Positions 35,135-43,051 of a stretch of 64,000 nt of DNA are shown here, one piece after another (the stretch's first letter is position 1; each line of letters begins with the position of its first letter). The notes under the pieces are model-generated. The model was not told the origin of the DNA. It did no database searches and was given only the letters and a program-made list of their open reading frames with translations. The translations under genes were made by a program, and so were the position numbers. The DNA lies in the NCBI RefSeq assembly GCF_014699055.1, contig NZ_JACXAC010000006.1, positions 186,001 to 250,000 of the forward strand, given 5' to 3'. This DNA comes from Hymenobacter armeniacus (lineage in GTDB: Bacteria > Bacteroidota > Bacteroidia > Cytophagales > Hymenobacteraceae).

Positions 35135-35533
35135 TCAACGCCTCAAAAAACGCGGGTCGAAACCAGTCCCGCCGAATGCATATAGCATCAGCGCCCGTGA
35201 GTAGCGAAACAGCAGCGGCGTTACGGCCAGCACCACTGCCCCTACCGCGGTGATGTACACCCACAGCGGTGGGTCGTCGGCCAAGTAATACAGCAAAAAC
35301 CCAATAGCCAGCAAGATAGCCGTCGAAAAGCCCGAGCTGATGTACATCGCGCCGTAGTAAAAGCCCGGCTCGGGCTCGTATGCCTGGCGGCACACCGGGC
35401 AGGCTTCCGGCATGTCCATGAAGTGCGTGCTAAGGGCCGGGCCGGCAAACAAGTCGCCAGTGTGGCAGCGCGGGCACCGCAACTTCAGCAGCGCCAGCGG
35501 CGTCGAGGCAATGGCGCGCTGCGCTTGCGGCAT
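35135..35533 (-). CDS. DUF983 family protein
   Basis: 132 residues. An N-terminal zinc-ribbon-like part with CPRC and CPVC pairs (KLRCPRCHTGDLF, ACPVCRQAYEPEPGFYYGAMYIS) is followed by two transmembrane helices (about 60-80 and 85-105). DUF983 genes are regularly found with cytochrome oxidase genes; a role in copper or oxidase assembly has been suggested but not shown here. The ATG overlaps the previous stop by one base (TGATG). The longer frame from 35710 was rejected because its N-terminus overlaps the upstream gene. Confidence 0.88.
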   Translation of the reverse strand: MPQAQRAIASTPLALLKLRCPRCHTGDLFAGPALSTHFMDMPEACPVCRQAYEPEPGFYYGAMYISSGFSTAILLAIGFLLYYLADDPPLWVYITAVGAVVLAVTPLLFRYSRALMLYAFGGTGFDPRFLRR

Positions 35534-35793
35534 CAGGCCTTGGCTGCCTTCGTTTTGGGGTGCGTGCGCCGGTACCAGAAGTAGCCCACGGCGCCCATCA
35601 GGATGTAAGGCACGGTCATCATGTACACAATGCCTTTGTTGAGGCCGGCCACGTCGTAGTCGTCGCGCTCCTGCTTGGCCGCCGCCACCTGCGACTTGCA
35701 CATCACGCACTGCGCCTGTGCGCCCAACGGCGCCAGGCTCAACAACACACCCAGCAACAGGGCAAAAGCGGCGAGGAAGAAAGTCTTTTTCAT
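35533..35793 (-). CDS. Small membrane protein of the oxidase cluster
   Basis: 86 residues. A cleavable-looking signal (MKKTFFLAAFALLLGVLLSLAPLGAQAQ) is followed by CVMCK, a short helix-forming stretch (SQVAAAKQERDDYDVAGLNKG) and a C-terminal transmembrane helix with a basic tail. The CxxC directly after the signal site suggests a redox or metal role. Such a gene recurs between DUF420 and DUF983 in Bacteroidota oxidase clusters, but I know no function. Translationally coupled to DUF983. Confidence 0.8.
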   Translation of the reverse strand: MKKTFFLAAFALLLGVLLSLAPLGAQAQCVMCKSQVAAAKQERDDYDVAGLNKGIVYMMTVPYILMGAVGYFWYRRTHPKTKAAKA

Positions 35794-35842
35794 AATCAGA
35801 TGAACACAGGGGCTAGAGCAAAGTTTCCCGCAGCCCCTTGGC

Positions 35843-36412
35843 TTAGGTATAATACGGCGAAATCATGAAGTAAACGACCACGCCCGTCACCGACACGTAC
35901 AGCCACACCGGAAACGTCCAGCGCGCAATGCGCTTGTGCTTGGTGTACTGCCCCGTGAGGGCAAAGTAGAGGGTGAACAGCACCAGTCCCACTGTCACCA
36001 CGGCCAGGCTGATGTGGGTGAGCAGCAGAAAGAAATATACCAGTCGAATGGTGCCCACGCCGCCAAAGTGCGTGCTGGCTACCTGCGAGTGGTAGGCCAC
36101 GTACGACAGCAGAAACACTGCTCCCAGCGCGAAGGCCGTGCCCATCATGGCGCGGTGCTTCAGCACATCGTTTTGACGGATGAAGTAGTAGCCCGCCAGC
36201 AGGCACACGGCCGTGAGCGAGTTGAGCACCGCGTTGAGGGCCGGCAGAAACTTCACCTGCGCCCCGGGAATGCGGAACGTGTCGGGGAAATAATACAGAA
36301 TGGCTACCAGCAGCGGCACCACCGCTCCCAATGTGCCCAAAATGATTTTGTAGCGCGTGTAGTCGCCGGGTTCCAGCACCGGGGGGTGCAATTGCTCAGT
36401 AGGGGTGTTCAT
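35843..36412 (-). CDS. DUF420 family membrane protein (CtaM-like)
   Basis: 189 residues with about five helices. The pattern LPALNAVLNSLTAVCLLAGYYFIRQNDVLKHRAMMGTAF and the conserved His-bearing helices (YVAYHSQ, LLLTHISLA) identify DUF420. Members of this family, including CtaM, are needed for maturation of certain heme-copper oxidases, which fits the location beside coxIV and coxIII. ATG 36412 overlaps the end of the SCO-like gene by 17 bp; the earlier start at 36508 would overlap far more and was rejected. Confidence 0.9.
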   Translation of the reverse strand: MNTPTEQLHPPVLEPGDYTRYKIILGTLGAVVPLLVAILYYFPDTFRIPGAQVKFLPALNAVLNSLTAVCLLAGYYFIRQNDVLKHRAMMGTAFALGAVFLLSYVAYHSQVASTHFGGVGTIRLVYFFLLLTHISLAVVTVGLVLFTLYFALTGQYTKHKRIARWTFPVWLYVSVTGVVVYFMISPYYT

Positions 36413-37070
36413 AATCGTAAAGCTGCACGGTGATTTCCGTGAGTAATCGGTCAATTTCGCGGCCGTCGGTACCATCGTAGATACCGCGCACGCGCCGCTG
36501 ACTGTCAACCAGTAACAGCCGGCCGGCCGGGATGTTGGCAGTATACACCGCGCCGGGCAGGCGGTGCGGGTCGGAAGTCAGCCGATATTCCCGGAAAGTC
36601 AGGCGGTTGAGCGTATCAGCCGGGCCGGTCAGAAAAAACCACTTGCCCGCAATAGTGCCATATTGTTCGGCCAACCGCGTCAGGGCGGCCGCTTTGCCGG
36701 CTTCGGCACTGAGGACGAAAGTTACCAAGCGCACACGCGGCTCATGCCGGAACTTCTCCTGTACGCGGAGCAATTGCCGCGCCACGCGGACACTGGCGGC
36801 ATCGGAGTCATAAAACTGGGCAATGTAAATGCCTTGGCTGAGCTCTTGGCTGCTCACCACGCGCCCCGTTGACGCGGGAAGTTGAAAGGGTGCTATCTGG
36901 TGGAAAACAGTATCGCGCCGCCACTTCCCGCCAACCTGCGTGGAATCCACGCGGTCGGGCAGGTAAGTGGGCAGCGCGTAACGGTTGGTGCCGAAGCTGA
37001 ACAGGAACAGAAAAGCCAGTACCGGCACTAATAGCAGCAGCCCCAGCAAAAGGGTTTGGCGGGGCCGCAT
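36396..37070 (-). CDS. SCO1/SenC-like protein lacking the copper-binding cysteines
   Basis: 224 residues. An N-terminal membrane anchor (about 7-27) is followed by a thioredoxin-like domain: APFQLPASTGRVVSSQELSQGIYIAQFYDSDAASVRVARQLLRVQEKF, then RLVTFVLSAE and GAVYTANIPAGRLLLVDSQRRVRGIYDGTD. Order and spacing match SCO proteins, but where they carry CxxxC this one has DSDAASV (about residues 88-94), and no histidine is found at the third ligand position. It is therefore unlikely to transfer copper to CuA in the standard way. It lies 3 bp after coxIV and is co-transcribed. Confidence 0.82.
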   Translation of the reverse strand: MRPRQTLLLGLLLLVPVLAFLFLFSFGTNRYALPTYLPDRVDSTQVGGKWRRDTVFHQIAPFQLPASTGRVVSSQELSQGIYIAQFYDSDAASVRVARQLLRVQEKFRHEPRVRLVTFVLSAEAGKAAALTRLAEQYGTIAGKWFFLTGPADTLNRLTFREYRLTSDPHRLPGAVYTANIPAGRLLLVDSQRRVRGIYDGTDGREIDRLLTEITVQLYDYEHPY

Positions 37071-37073
37071 CCG

Positions 37074-37418
37074 CTATTTGAACATGTTTTGCAACACTTC
37101 GCCGATGAACGAGCCCTCGGTTATCAGAGCCACCAGCAGCCACACCAGCAATGCTACCGGAATCAGAATCGTCCAAATCAGGCCTTTGGTTTCGTGCTTC
37201 AAGTGCATGAACTCGGCCACGATGAAGAAGGCCTTCATGATGGTGAGCACAATAAAAATGCTGTTGCGGAGGGTGCTCGGGTGCATCAGGAACACGAAGA
37301 CGAACTCGATGGCGGTGATGCCCACCAGCACGAAGAAAGTCTTCCAAATCCAGCCGGTGTTCGGTTTGGCGATTTCGCCGGGAGCGAGCGTGTGCTCAGT
37401 AGTTGCGTGGGAAGCCAT
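37074..37418 (-). CDS. coxD: Cytochrome c oxidase subunit IV, prokaryotic type
   Basis: 114 residues with three helices. A soluble N-terminus (PNTGWIWKTF) precedes helices at about 26-46, 52-70 and 82-102. AFFIVAEFMHLKHETKGLIW is the conserved core of prokaryotic subunit IV. It stabilises the A-type heme-copper oxidase in the inner membrane. Gene order subunit III-IV-SCO-like-DUF420 supports the call. The junction upstream contains a 17-bp inverted repeat. Confidence 0.9.
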   Translation of the reverse strand: MASHATTEHTLAPGEIAKPNTGWIWKTFFVLVGITAIEFVFVFLMHPSTLRNSIFIVLTIMKAFFIVAEFMHLKHETKGLIWTILIPVALLVWLLVALITEGSFIGEVLQNMFK

Positions 37419-37427
37419 TTTTTAGGG

Positions 37428-37510
37428 AATTAATAATTAAGAATTTGTAATTAAGAATTTCTGCATGCACAGCACTAAGGCTGTCATTTATTGATTCTTA
37501 ATTATTAATT
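37428..37510. repeat. 17-bp perfect inverted repeat, AT-rich, coxIII/coxIV junction
   Basis: The arms at 37428-37444 and 37494-37510 are exact reverse complements (AATTAATAATTAAGAAT), separated by 49 nt. Within the left half AATTAAGAATTT occurs twice in tandem. It is strikingly AT-rich against its GC-rich surroundings and fills the whole gap between coxIV and coxIII. Confidence 0.9.
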
Positions 37511-37520
37511 ATCAATTAGA

Positions 37521-38294
37521 TTAAACGAGGTAGAAGAAGGTGAACACAAACACCCACACAAGGTCCACAAAGTGCCAGTAGAGGCCGATTTTCTCCACCA
37601 TTTCGTAGTGGCCGCGCTTTTCAAACGTGCCGTTGGTGGTGGCAATGAAACACCAAATGAGCAGGCAGACGCCCGAAAACACGTGGGTGCCGTGGAAGCC
37701 CGTGATGAAGAAGAACAGGTCGGCAAAGAGAACCGGGCCGTATTGGTTCATGGCGAGGTTGGCGCCGTGGAACACCGTACCGTCGGCCATCATGGTGCCT
37801 TCGGGCGTGCCATGGATGAAGTGGCTCCACTCCCAGGCCTGGCTCAGCAGAAAGGTGCTGCCGAACAGGATGGTCCACAACAGCCACTTCTGCACATCGG
37901 CTTTGTCCATGCGGTGGCCGGCCTCAACAGCTAGCACCATGGTTACGGAGCTGAAAATGAGAATCATCGTCATCAACGCCACGAAGCCCAGCGGCACGTT
38001 GGCGTGGCCTAAGCCCGGGAAAGCGTTGAACACATGGTCCGGAATCGGCCACCACCGCGTGCTGAACACAAACTCTTTGGCTTCGCCGGTGAAAACTTCG
38101 TGCTTATGGCGAATCATGCCATAAGTGGTGAGGAAAGCGGCAAAGGTGAATGCGTCAGAAAGCAGGAAGAACCACATCATCAGCTTGCCGTAGCTCGCCT
38201 TGAAGGGTTCGTTGCCGCCATCCCAGTTGCCGGTGCGCGGGGCGTCTTGGGTAGCGGGTGCAGTGGGCGACTGCAAAGTGGTCGATTGGGCCAT
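37521..38294 (-). CDS. coxC: Cytochrome c oxidase subunit III
   Basis: 257 residues. A soluble N-terminal 30 residues precede seven hydrophobic helices. The subunit III core is seen in SQAWEWSHFI, FFITGFHGTHVFSGVCLLIWCFI and HYEMVEKIGLYWHFVDLVWVFVFTFFYLV, the last being the classical C-terminal motif with YWHFVDLVW. It stabilises the catalytic subunit and proton uptake in the inner membrane. It is the second of two subunit III-like genes in tandem, 22 bp from the first. Confidence 0.93.
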   Translation of the reverse strand: MAQSTTLQSPTAPATQDAPRTGNWDGGNEPFKASYGKLMMWFFLLSDAFTFAAFLTTYGMIRHKHEVFTGEAKEFVFSTRWWPIPDHVFNAFPGLGHANVPLGFVALMTMILIFSSVTMVLAVEAGHRMDKADVQKWLLWTILFGSTFLLSQAWEWSHFIHGTPEGTMMADGTVFHGANLAMNQYGPVLFADLFFFITGFHGTHVFSGVCLLIWCFIATTNGTFEKRGHYEMVEKIGLYWHFVDLVWVFVFTFFYLV

Positions 38295-38316
38295 AGCGGA
38301 CAGCGTAAACGTCGTT

Positions 38317-38907
38317 TTAGTGGTTCAAAAGTAAGAACAAATACAGGTACAGCCAAAGTCCGCCCAGGAAGTGCCAGTACAAGGTAGCGTTGCCAATAGA
38401 GAGCATGGCGCGCGAATGCACTTGATAGTTAAGGGCTCGGCGAAGCACGACGGCCACAAAAACAAGCCCCGTAATCAGGTGAAAAGCGTGCACGCCCATG
38501 AGCACGTATACGAACGAACCCGACGGATTGGCGTCGGCGCCGCCGAAATAGGTGTTCCCGGCCACCAGGTCGCCGAAGCTCATGTACTGGCCCACCAAGA
38601 ACGCCAGGCCCAACGCCAGGGTGATGCCCAGGCCGGTTTTGAGGCGCCCGATTTCGTCTTTACGCGCTGAGGCATAGGCCCACTGCATGCTGGCACTGCT
38701 CAGCGCAATGAGGACAGAATTGATGAGCAGCGACACGGGCAGGTCGAACTCGCGCCAGTTGCCTTCGTCGCGGCGCACAATGTAACCGCTGGTGAAAGCC
38801 GCAAACATCATCACAATGCTGAAAATGAGCAAGATGAGCACCACACGCTTGGGGTGCCATCCTAGGCCAACTTCCTTTTCAGACAACAGTTCCGGTTGAG
38901 GATTCAT
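38317..38907 (-). CDS. Second cytochrome c oxidase subunit III-like protein
   Basis: 196 residues with five helices and a charged N-terminus (MNPQPELLSEKEVGLGWHPKRVVL). FVYVLMGVHAFHLITGLVFVAVVLRRAL and LYWHFLGGLWLYLYLFLLLN are subunit III motifs, in a shorter, five-helix form. ATG 38907 is preferred to an upstream in-frame codon at 38946. Two unequal subunit III genes in tandem are common in Bacteroidota caa3-type clusters. Here the shorter precedes the longer. Confidence 0.9.
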   Translation of the reverse strand: MNPQPELLSEKEVGLGWHPKRVVLILLIFSIVMMFAAFTSGYIVRRDEGNWREFDLPVSLLINSVLIALSSASMQWAYASARKDEIGRLKTGLGITLALGLAFLVGQYMSFGDLVAGNTYFGGADANPSGSFVYVLMGVHAFHLITGLVFVAVVLRRALNYQVHSRAMLSIGNATLYWHFLGGLWLYLYLFLLLNH

Positions 38908-38987
38908 GGGATAAGTAATTAATTCGTTATCAGCTTTCCAAAGCAATAACTGCTTGCTCTCGGTGCTACCTTAGTAACAGCAAAACG

Positions 38988-39839
38988 CTAGATTTTGTCC
39001 AGCACCAAGGCAATTTGTACGATGGGTAGGTACAAAAAAGAGGCAAACATGATGCGCAAGGCGGCCTTGCGCGATTGGGTGCGCATGAGCTGCACCGTAA
39101 GCAGCAAAAACAGCACCCCACACACCACCGCCACCAGCGCCGAGATGCGCCCCGAAATGTTGAATTCCAGCGGCAGCAAGCTCAATGGGATAAGCAGCAG
39201 CGTGTAGGTCATGATTTGGAAGGCCGTGCGCAGGTCGCGGTTGCCTGGGGAGGGCAGCATCTTGAAGCCGGCCCGTTTGTAGTCGTCATCGGCCACCCAG
39301 GCAATGGCCCAGAAATGCGGAAACTGCCACATAAACTGGATGCCGAACAACACCCACGCCTCTACCCCGATGTAGCCCGTGGCCGCCACCCAGCCAATAA
39401 GCGGCGGCAACCCACCCGGAATTGCCCCCACGGCTACGCAAATGGGCGAAATCGTCTTGAGCGGCGTGTAGATAAAGCCGTAGAGAATGAGCGACAGCAG
39501 CGACAGCGCAGCTGTCAGCGGATTGAAGCAATACGCCAGCAGTCCCAGTCCGGCCACGCCTAGCAGCACGCAAAACACCCAGGCCTCGGCTGGCGTGATG
39601 ATGCCCAGCGGCAGCGGGCGCTTGGCCGTGCGGGTCATCAGCTTGTCGAGTTCCCGCTCGTGAATCTGGTTGATGATATTGGCCGAGCCCGTGACGAGCA
39701 GGCCGCCCAGCATCACCAGCTGGGCCTGGCCCCAGTTAAAATCGTGCGCGCCCAGCATGTACCCAATCGCACTGGAAAACGCCACCGTGAGCGAAAGCCG
39801 GAACTTGAGCAGCTGAAAATAGGCGCGGGCCTTAAGCAT
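38988..39839 (-). CDS. ctaB: Protoheme IX farnesyltransferase (heme O synthase)
   Basis: 283 residues, nine predicted helices. The prenyl-diphosphate-binding motif is NIINQIHERELDKLMTRTAKRPLP; a second conserved region is WQFPHFWAIAWVADDDYKRAGFKMLP. It attaches a farnesyl group to heme B to make heme O, which CtaA (next gene upstream in the cluster) then oxidises to heme A for the oxidase. Start ATG 39839; an in-frame TTG precedes it directly. Confidence 0.95.
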   Translation of the reverse strand: MLKARAYFQLLKFRLSLTVAFSSAIGYMLGAHDFNWGQAQLVMLGGLLVTGSANIINQIHERELDKLMTRTAKRPLPLGIITPAEAWVFCVLLGVAGLGLLAYCFNPLTAALSLLSLILYGFIYTPLKTISPICVAVGAIPGGLPPLIGWVAATGYIGVEAWVLFGIQFMWQFPHFWAIAWVADDDYKRAGFKMLPSPGNRDLRTAFQIMTYTLLLIPLSLLPLEFNISGRISALVAVVCGVLFLLLTVQLMRTQSRKAALRIMFASFLYLPIVQIALVLDKI

Positions 39840-39909
39840 CAATACCTTTTCTAATTAGTGCGCTCGGCAGACATACCAACGACGGCTGCCTGCCAAACGG
39901 GCCGCAAAG

Positions 39910-41052
39910 TTACGCAACAACCGGCCGGGCGGCATCCGATGGCGCAATAGTTTCTGGGGCTTTGCGCGCATGGGCCACCGCCAGCAGCGTCAGAAACTGC
40001 ACGCCAAATAGCACCGTCGCCAATGTGAGGTGCACCGGCTGCACCGCCGCCGGCAGCGCAAACGACGCCAGCACGAAGCCCGCCACTATTTCCAGGCCTA
40101 TCATGCCCAGCGTGGCCAGCACCAGCCGCCGCAGGCGCACCTGCCTGAACTGCCACAGTTCGAATCCCACGTACACATTCAGCAGCAGCACCGCCGCCGA
40201 TACCGTGCGGTGTAGCGTGAAGACGCTGCCCAGCTTAGCTATCCAGTTCTCGCGTCCTGCGTAGCCCGCTGCTGCCGATACCACATCCACTTGTTCCCGA
40301 ACTTGGGTGCCCAGTATGATTTGCCAGAAAGTAAGCAGCAACGCGGCCCATAGCCATACCTGCAGCCCCACGCCCGGCACGACTGAAGTCCCCGGGGCCG
40401 TGGCGGCCGGCGTCCATTCGTAGCTAGCCCCCTCCCCTGCCCGGCCAATGCGGGCGCGGTCCACGGCGTAAAGAAGCAGCGCCACAATCACCAATGCCAG
40501 AGCCATGTGAATGGTCACCATTACCGGAAGCAGATTGGTTGATACCACCAGCGACCCGAGGTAGCCCTGCACCCCTGTGAGCAGGAATGAAGCCAGCGCC
40601 AGCCAGAAAATGGTTCGGTCGCGCTTCCAATAGGGCAGCGCAAACAGGACCGTTAGGAAAACAAAGACACCAATCAGCGCACCGAGCAGCCGGTTTACAT
40701 ACTCAATCCAAGTCTTAACAGCGTTGAAATCAGTTTCAATGTACTGAGTAGGGTGTGCAAAAATGCTTCCTGCTACCTGAGAAAACCCCAATCGCTGCAG
40801 CGTACGGGCCAACTTCTGGTTCTTGGCCACACGCTGCGCGGTGTAGATTTCTTTGTAATTGGGCGGTAGCTGGCTGGCTTGGGTGGGTGGTACCCAACTG
40901 CCGAAGCATTTGGGCCAGTCCGGGCAGCCCATGCCGCTGCCGGTGCTGCGCACCACACCGCCAACCAATATCAACAAATACACGGCCACCACCGTCAGCA
41001 ACCCAACGAACCGAAAGCGACGCACGGCTGGGCTTATCGACCAATTATTCAT
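39910..41052 (-). CDS. ctaA: Heme A synthase, COX15/CtaA family
   Basis: 380 residues with eight helices in two four-helix halves. The N-terminal half has the CtaA signature LVGGVVRSTGSGMGCPDWPKCFGSWVPP and EYVNRLLGALIG (E and H of the usual EHxHR are modified here to EYVNR). The C-terminal half has TLHRTVSAAVLLLNV and PVHLTLA, each with a heme-ligand His. It oxidises the heme O methyl group to a formyl group. It stands alone downstream of a terminator-like hairpin after coxA. Confidence 0.93.
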   Translation of the reverse strand: MNNWSISPAVRRFRFVGLLTVVAVYLLILVGGVVRSTGSGMGCPDWPKCFGSWVPPTQASQLPPNYKEIYTAQRVAKNQKLARTLQRLGFSQVAGSIFAHPTQYIETDFNAVKTWIEYVNRLLGALIGVFVFLTVLFALPYWKRDRTIFWLALASFLLTGVQGYLGSLVVSTNLLPVMVTIHMALALVIVALLLYAVDRARIGRAGEGASYEWTPAATAPGTSVVPGVGLQVWLWAALLLTFWQIILGTQVREQVDVVSAAAGYAGRENWIAKLGSVFTLHRTVSAAVLLLNVYVGFELWQFRQVRLRRLVLATLGMIGLEIVAGFVLASFALPAAVQPVHLTLATVLFGVQFLTLLAVAHARKAPETIAPSDAARPVVA

Positions 41053-41082
41053 TACAACGGAATCGTTAAAAAGGGTGACAAC

Positions 41083-41110
41083 AAAACGGGCCGCCGGTGA
41101 GGCGGCCCGC
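41083..41110 (-). terminator. Hairpin between coxA and ctaA
   Basis: A 9-bp perfect stem (CGGGCCGCC/GGCGGCCCG) with a 5-nt loop, followed on the minus strand by TTTTGTTG. It is a likely partial terminator that lowers expression of the heme A and assembly genes relative to ACIII and oxidase subunits I/II. Confidence 0.75.
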
Positions 41111-41136
41111 TTCGGGACTTTATTAACTTAACCAAA

Positions 41137-43029
41137 CTACTCGGCCATGTCCTGCTCGTAGGGCAGGTTCGACGAATGCGTTTGCGAGTACGGCACGTTC
41201 TGGGGGATGAAATCCACTTCCGAACCAGGCTTGCTGTAGTCGTAAGGCCAGCGATACACGGCGGGAATTTCGCCGGGCCAGTTGCCGTGGCCGGGCTCGA
41301 TGGGCGTGGTCCACTCCAGCGTGGTCGAGTTCCAGGGGTTCTGGGTGGCCCGACGGCCGCGGAAGATGCTGTAAAAGAAGTTGAAGATGAAGATGAACTG
41401 ACCCAGGAAGGCGATGATGGCCGCAATCGAGATGAACTTGTTTAGGTCAGCGAATTGCGAGAAGGCATCAAAACCAGTCCAGGCGTAGTAGCGGCGGGGG
41501 AAGCCGGCGATACCAACGTAGTGCATCGGCATGAACACCAAGTACACACCCACGAAAGTCAACCAGAAGTGGATATAGCCCAGCTTCTCGTCCATCATGC
41601 GGCCGAACATCTTGGGGAACCAGTGGTACACCCCGGCGAACAGGCCGAAGAATGCCGAGCTACCCATTACCAAGTGGAAGTGAGCCACCACGAAGTAAGT
41701 GTTGTGCATCTGAATATCCAGCGTGGCGTTGCCGAGTATGATACCCGTCAGACCACCCGAGATGAACAGCGACACGAAGCCGATGGCAAACAGCATCGCA
41801 GCCGTGAAGCGGATGTTGCCACGCCACAGCGTGGCCAGCCAGTTGAATACCTTCACGCCCGAAGGCACGGCAATAATCAGCGTTAGGAACATGAACACCG
41901 AACCGAGGAAGGGGTTCATGCCGGTCACAAACATGTGGTGAGCCCACACGACGAACGACAGCAGCGAGATGCCAATCAGCGAACCAATCATGGCGCGGTA
42001 GCCGAAGATGGGCTTGCGAGCGTTGGTTGCCAGAACTTCCGACACCATGCCCATGGCGGGCATGATAACGATGTATACTTCGGGGTGGCCCAGGAACCAG
42101 AACAAGTGCTGGAACAACACCGGCGAACCGCCTTGGTTGCTCAGTGCCTGTCCGGCGATGTAGATATCCGACAGGAAGAAAGAAGTGCCAAACGAGCGGT
42201 CAAAAATCAGCAGCAACGCGGCTGAGAAAAGAACCGGGAACGACAGGATACCCAGGATAGCAGTCAGGAAGAAAGCCCAAATGGTGAGCGGCAGCTTGCT
42301 CATGCTCATGCCACGGGTACGCAGGTTGATAACCGTCGTCACGTAGTTAACACCACCCAGCAGCTGCGACACGATGAACAGCGCCATCGACACGAGCCAC
42401 ATCGTCATGCCTGCACCCGAGCCCGGAATGGCTTGTGGCAGCGCCGACAACGGCGGGTAGATTGTCCAACCAGCAGCAGCCGGGCCCGTCTCAATAAACA
42501 GCGACGAGAACATTACGATGCTCGAAAGGAAGAAGAACCAGTACGAAAGCATATTCATGAAGCCCGAAGCCATGTCGCGGGCGCCCACTTGCAGCGGAAT
42601 CAGGAAGTTTGAGAACGTACCCGACAGACCAGCCGTCAGCACGAAGAACACCATGATGGTACCGTGCATGGTCACCAGCGCGAGGTAGAACTCCGGGTTC
42701 AGCTTGCCGGCCTGAATCCACTTGCCGAGGAAGGGCGTAAGCCACTCCATCGAGCCTTCGGGCCAGCCCAGCTGCAGACGGAACAAGCTGGAGAGCGTAC
42801 CCCCCAAAATGGCCCAAATCATGCCCGTAATCAGGAATTGCTTAGCAATTACCTTGTGGTCTTGGCTGAAAACGTACTTCCACAGCCAATGCTGGTCATG
42901 ATGCTCATGGTGATGGTCATCGTGCAGCAAATGGTCGTCGTGCTCGGTAGCAGGAACCGGAGCGGAACCAATGCCACCTTGCGCCTCAACGCTGGGTGAA
43001 AGATTAGGCTTAGGTGTCATGTCTGACAT
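41137..43029 (-). CDS. coxA: Cytochrome c oxidase subunit I, A1 type
   Basis: 630 residues, 12 core helices. The CuB/cross-link motif is WFLGHPEVYIVIMP: His-Tyr cross-link, with Glu marking the A1 subclass. WAHHMFVTGMNP holds the other two CuB histidines, and MHNTYFVVAHFHLVMG the heme a3/a ligands. Residues 30-47 are an unusual His-rich stretch with nine histidines. The enzyme reduces O2 to water and pumps protons. Start: ATG 43029 (MSDMTPKP), with a second ATG three codons later. It lies 22 bp after coxB in the ACIII-oxidase transcript. Confidence 0.97.
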   Translation of the reverse strand: MSDMTPKPNLSPSVEAQGGIGSAPVPATEHDDHLLHDDHHHEHHDQHWLWKYVFSQDHKVIAKQFLITGMIWAILGGTLSSLFRLQLGWPEGSMEWLTPFLGKWIQAGKLNPEFYLALVTMHGTIMVFFVLTAGLSGTFSNFLIPLQVGARDMASGFMNMLSYWFFFLSSIVMFSSLFIETGPAAAGWTIYPPLSALPQAIPGSGAGMTMWLVSMALFIVSQLLGGVNYVTTVINLRTRGMSMSKLPLTIWAFFLTAILGILSFPVLFSAALLLIFDRSFGTSFFLSDIYIAGQALSNQGGSPVLFQHLFWFLGHPEVYIVIMPAMGMVSEVLATNARKPIFGYRAMIGSLIGISLLSFVVWAHHMFVTGMNPFLGSVFMFLTLIIAVPSGVKVFNWLATLWRGNIRFTAAMLFAIGFVSLFISGGLTGIILGNATLDIQMHNTYFVVAHFHLVMGSSAFFGLFAGVYHWFPKMFGRMMDEKLGYIHFWLTFVGVYLVFMPMHYVGIAGFPRRYYAWTGFDAFSQFADLNKFISIAAIIAFLGQFIFIFNFFYSIFRGRRATQNPWNSTTLEWTTPIEPGHGNWPGEIPAVYRWPYDYSKPGSEVDFIPQNVPYSQTHSSNLPYEQDMAE

Positions 43030-43051
43030 AGCGGGATACCGTTAAATTGTA

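Noticed and set aside
42907..42947. Run of CAT/ATG-like repeats considered as a microsatellite
   Set aside because: It encodes the His/Asp-rich N-terminus of CoxA on the minus strand, so it is coding rather than a free repeat.
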